NCBI GenBank assembly: GCA_015223015.1
Contig: JADFWK010000240.1
Span: forward strand, 1-7,705
Direction: 5' to 3'
DNA from: Pseudomonadota bacterium
Lineage (GTDB): Bacteria > Desulfobacterota > DSM-4660 > Desulfatiglandales > B25-G16
Length of the DNA: 7,705 nt
The notes beneath the pieces are model-generated. The model was not told where the DNA came from, searched no databases, and worked only from the letters and a program-made list of their open reading frames with translations. A program made the position numbers and the translations under genes. This document shows positions 5,598-7,705 of the stretch, in pieces. Position 1 is the first letter of the stretch; each line of letters opens with the position of its first letter.

Positions 5598-6479
5598 TTA
5601 TTGCTTCTTGTCGAAAAAAAACAACAACTCTTCCCCATAGTATCTGCCATCTATGACCTGCCCTGGACCGAAGTGCTCCAGATTCTTACTTGCAAGAAAT
5701 TGTGAAAACCTTTGGTTGATTTCCTCTAATGAGATATTTTCTTTGAACCAATAGAGTGGAACATTGACATTGAGCGGTCGCGGTGAGATTAAGTGGCGTG
5801 TTGTTCTCGGAGCAAATACTTTTTTTCTTTTCGCGGCAGCTACTACCATTTCTTTCGTTATTTGCGGTGTCCAAATAACCATTTCGCACTCTTTCAATTC
5901 ACTGCAGAATTTGGTCTCATACATATGCTGACATGGAAAATATTTTAGCTTTACACCTTCTTGTACGAGCTTATCTTGAATCTCTGCCAACACAGCATAG
6001 GCACTCACTGCATCATGCACCAGATCTTTATTGAATCTGATTGATGCATAAAAATTGCCCTGTTGAACGCCACAATCAAGATTATTATTTTTCAATGTTT
6101 TTTTTAGGGTTTCCTGGTCATCTACCTGGTGCAATTTGCCATTCATATCTTCAACAATCTGTTTCAGTAAATCTGCGCTTTTGATATTTTCTAATAATCT
6201 AAACCAATATCGTAACCCCACTCTTTTATTGAAATAATTGATCCTACACGCTGGAATATATTTGAATTTTAGTTCCTTGAAAACAAATGCACGATGGTTT
6301 CCATCCAATATTATATTGTTTTCATCGACGATTATTGGATTTTGCAGATTTGCCCAGTTCCGAAACTCTAATAGTAATTCATCTACAACGTGTGGAAGGG
6401 TGTCTTCATGTCGAAATAGAGATTCCACAGGAATAACTTCTAATCTCAATTCCAAGCTTTTAGTCTTTATGCAAAACAT
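5598..6479 (-). CDS. SerK/SbnI-like kinase homologue (ParB/sulfiredoxin fold)
   Basis: This 293-residue protein resembles the free-serine kinases SerK (Thermococcus) and SbnI (Staphylococcus), which use a ParB/sulfiredoxin-type domain to make O-phosphoserine from serine and a nucleotide. Seen here are PVESLFRHE (17-25, E25 in the place of the proposed catalytic glutamate), PIIVDENNIILDGNHR (48-63, nucleotide-binding signature, DGHHR in SerK), FNKRVGLRYW (83-92), and FAPRTTRH (222-229), matching the PPKTTRH motif of this group. The C-terminal DGRYYGEELLFFFD (277-290) is distinctive. There is no helix-turn-helix, so chromosome partitioning is unlikely. An in-frame TGA shortly upstream makes ATG 6479 the first start, but no Shine-Dalgarno precedes it. 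Placement 42 bases before an ACT-ACT-HAD gene suggests a shared substrate. Serine as that substrate is inferred. Confidence 0.72.
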   Translation of the reverse strand: MFCIKTKSLELRLEVIPVESLFRHEDTLPHVVDELLLEFRNWANLQNPIIVDENNIILDGNHRAFVFKELKFKYIPACRINYFNKRVGLRYWFRLLENIKSADLLKQIVEDMNGKLHQVDDQETLKKTLKNNNLDCGVQQGNFYASIRFNKDLVHDAVSAYAVLAEIQDKLVQEGVKLKYFPCQHMYETKFCSELKECEMVIWTPQITKEMVVAAAKRKKVFAPRTTRHLISPRPLNVNVPLYWFKENISLEEINQRFSQFLASKNLEHFGPGQVIDGRYYGEELLFFFDKKQ

Positions 6480-6485
6480 TTGTAA

Positions 6486-6634
6486 GTCAGGTTGTCAGGT
6501 TCACGGTTCATGGTTGTTCGCATTGCGCTCCTCATACCCGCCTGCCGGATGGCGGGCAGGCCTCAATATCTTCAAAACGTTCAATCTTCATCGCTTTCTA
6601 GCCCTGAACCGTGAACCCTTGAACCGTCAACCTG
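6486..6634. repeat. Composite palindromic repeat, copy B
   Basis: Arms GGTTCACGGTTCA (6498-6510) and TGAACCGTGAACC (6605-6617) are a perfect 13-base inverted repeat. Further partial pairing lies outside them (TCAGGTT near 6487, AACCTGG near 6629). Inside is a core of two mutually exclusive stems: CCCGCC (6537-6542) with GGCGGG (6551-6556), and CCTGCC (6541-6546) with GGCAGG (6555-6560). It fills nearly all of the 162-base gap between the DUF1786 and SerK-like genes. If transcribed it could terminate, pause or stabilise the message. Confidence 0.6.
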
Positions 6635-6641
6635 GAGATGG

Positions 6642-7705
6642 TCACAAGTAGGGAATTGGTTCGAGCCCCTTGCGTCTCCGAATAGCTTCTAAAACACCAA
6701 CCGTGCCGGTCATCATATTGTCTCCAAAGGGTGCTCCAAAAGTGATGGGCAACCGGGAGTTTTCCACCAGCCTGCGTTTCGGGCCAGTAGCCACAATGAT
6801 CTCTACAGCCTGAAACCCAATGGCGTTACGGATATAAGCGCCATGGCCTCCTTCTTGTAGTATCTGCGTATGCTCCAATTTTCCCTCAGCAAGCTCAACT
6901 ACCAAAGATTCCAATCGCTCGAGGGTTATGTCATGAGTGTGGTATTCGAAAAAACCGGCGATTTCCCCGCCCGCTATGGCAGCGCCGACGGTATGTGAGG
7001 TTGCCACATCTAAAATCAGCACCCTTTCTTTTTGGCTTGCTCGGTGATCCATGGTTGCTCCTAAGATGGCTGCCATTCCGCTGTCCATGACATAGATTTC
7101 GTCGGTGGGCAACATCGTGGCACTCTCTGCAATAGAGGTGAGGCGATTGAAGCTGGCTGGGACCTCATTATTTCTATACAGTAAGGCATGGGGAAAAGGG
7201 TTGTCATCCAAACTGGCCTTAAAAATAGTATGGCGATAATCGAGGTGGGATACCCCTTTAGGAGGTGTTCCGTGATCCTGAGCGCAGATACCGACTACAT
7301 CAAATGAAAAGGGAATCCCGAGACCTTTCACAATGTGCTTCAATCGCTCTGTGTCCAGGTCTCCTGTGGTGAGAACGCTATACTTTGAATCATGCAATAC
7401 CCTTTCTGCATCTCTATCCTCGAGTATGGTGATACCCCAAGACCGGACCTTGTTTAGGTCATGGTGGACCGTGGCCGCTGATGAAGTGGACATCAGAACT
7501 TCACCCTCCTGCGCCCGCTTTCTCAAGACCTGTGATATGAAACCCCCACCCATCTCGTTTCCTGTAATCAGGAGATCTCCTGGAAGGCTCGCAGCCTGTT
7601 CGGCCAGGTACAGCACCGGAGACTTAGCAACCGTTTTGTAGTGCAGATCGGACTCTGTATCGTAGTAGAGGAGGTCCATGGTCCCGGCACCAATATCCAA
7701 GATTA
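6642..7705 (-). CDS. DUF1786 family protein, actin/Hsp70-type ATPase fold, 5' end cut off
   Basis: At least 353 residues of a protein resembling DUF1786, a family annotated as putative pyruvate formate-lyase activating enzyme related, with no firm function known to me. It shows ASKHA-fold nucleotide motifs: LDIGAGTMD at the visible N-terminus (phosphate 1), LILDVATSHTVGAAI (about 228-242, phosphate 2) and IVATGPKRR (302-310) near the C-terminus. Conserved-looking loops are AQDHG (140-144), EGGHGAY (283-289) and FGAPFGDNMMTGTVG (321-335). No radical-SAM CxxxCxxC motif is present, so it is not itself a glycyl-radical activase. A TTG at 7700 is probably an internal leucine: the frame is open to the window edge and the glycine-rich loop normally follows a few more residues. 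It is the first visible gene upstream of the kinase and HAD pair on the same strand. Confidence 0.7.
   Translation of the reverse strand, partial: ILDIGAGTMDLLYYDTESDLHYKTVAKSPVLYLAEQAASLPGDLLITGNEMGGGFISQVLRKRAQEGEVLMSTSSAATVHHDLNKVRSWGITILEDRDAERVLHDSKYSVLTTGDLDTERLKHIVKGLGIPFSFDVVGICAQDHGTPPKGVSHLDYRHTIFKASLDDNPFPHALLYRNNEVPASFNRLTSIAESATMLPTDEIYVMDSGMAAILGATMDHRASQKERVLILDVATSHTVGAAIAGGEIAGFFEYHTHDITLERLESLVVELAEGKLEHTQILQEGGHGAYIRNAIGFQAVEIIVATGPKRRLVENSRLPITFGAPFGDNMMTGTVGVLEAIRRRKGLEPIPYL

Noticed and set aside
5598..6479. ParB-type chromosome or plasmid partition protein
   Set aside because: It shares the ParB/sulfiredoxin-type N-terminal motifs, but no helix-turn-helix is visible and no parA or parS-like site is nearby. 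The TTRH motif and overall layout fit the SerK/SbnI kinases better.
6486..6634. CRISPR array
   Set aside because: The repeated GGTTCA/TGAACC units are inverted arms of a palindrome, not regularly spaced direct repeats with unique spacers.
6238..6651. Plus-strand frame of 137 codons across the SerK-like start and the repeat
   Set aside because: Half is antisense to the SerK-like gene and the rest translates the palindromic repeat. There is no ribosome site or recognisable domain.
7333..7641. Plus-strand frame of 102 codons opposite the DUF1786 gene
   Set aside because: It lies fully antisense to a clear conserved gene and its residues show no family motif. It is a shadow frame.

Overview
The window is 7.7 kb of bacterial chromosome with moderate GC and six substantial genes. 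Five are on the minus strand and one is on the plus strand. There is no phage, plasmid, transposase, CRISPR or rRNA/tRNA signature. The gene set (DUF1015, DUF1786, an MtaD-type deaminase, a SerK-like kinase, ACT-ACT-HAD) and the GC-rich palindromic repeats between genes look most like an anaerobic Desulfobacterota (deltaproteobacterial) genome. That placement is an inference from general resemblance; no marker gene is present.

Layout. Positions 78-2147 (minus) hold a two-gene unit: a DUF1015 protein followed six bases later by a TrmN6/YfiC-type tRNA adenine-N6 methyltransferase. Positions 2148-2696 are a 549-base divergent intergenic region full of structure: nested inverted repeats, a GC-rich hairpin between direct repeats, two overlapping palindromes, a roughly 105-base foldable leader just ahead of the next gene, and a possible 40-residue minus-strand ORF. 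Positions 2697-4025 (plus) encode an S-adenosylhomocysteine/5'-methylthioadenosine deaminase-type amidohydrolase. A 282-base convergent spacer follows. Positions 4308-7705 (minus) hold, in transcription order, a DUF1786 actin-fold protein (5' end cut by the window edge), a repeat-bearing spacer, a SerK/SbnI-like free-amino-acid kinase homologue, and an ACT-ACT-HAD protein related to phosphoserine phosphatase.

How the genes may work together. The most interesting part is the kinase-like gene placed 42 bases ahead of the SerB-like gene. By family the two would catalyse opposing reactions on serine/O-phosphoserine, which would be futile unless one has changed. The HAD domain has in fact lost several residues that phosphoserine phosphatases use to bind and turn over substrate, while keeping its nucleophile and its two ACT sensor domains. 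The pair may therefore be a new phospho-amino-acid pathway or a ligand-controlled switch. The DUF1015 protein carries the same DG(H/N)HR signature as the SerK-like protein, so the window may contain two related kinase-type enzymes. The deaminase belongs to recycling of S-adenosylmethionine by-products, which is only loosely connected to this theme.
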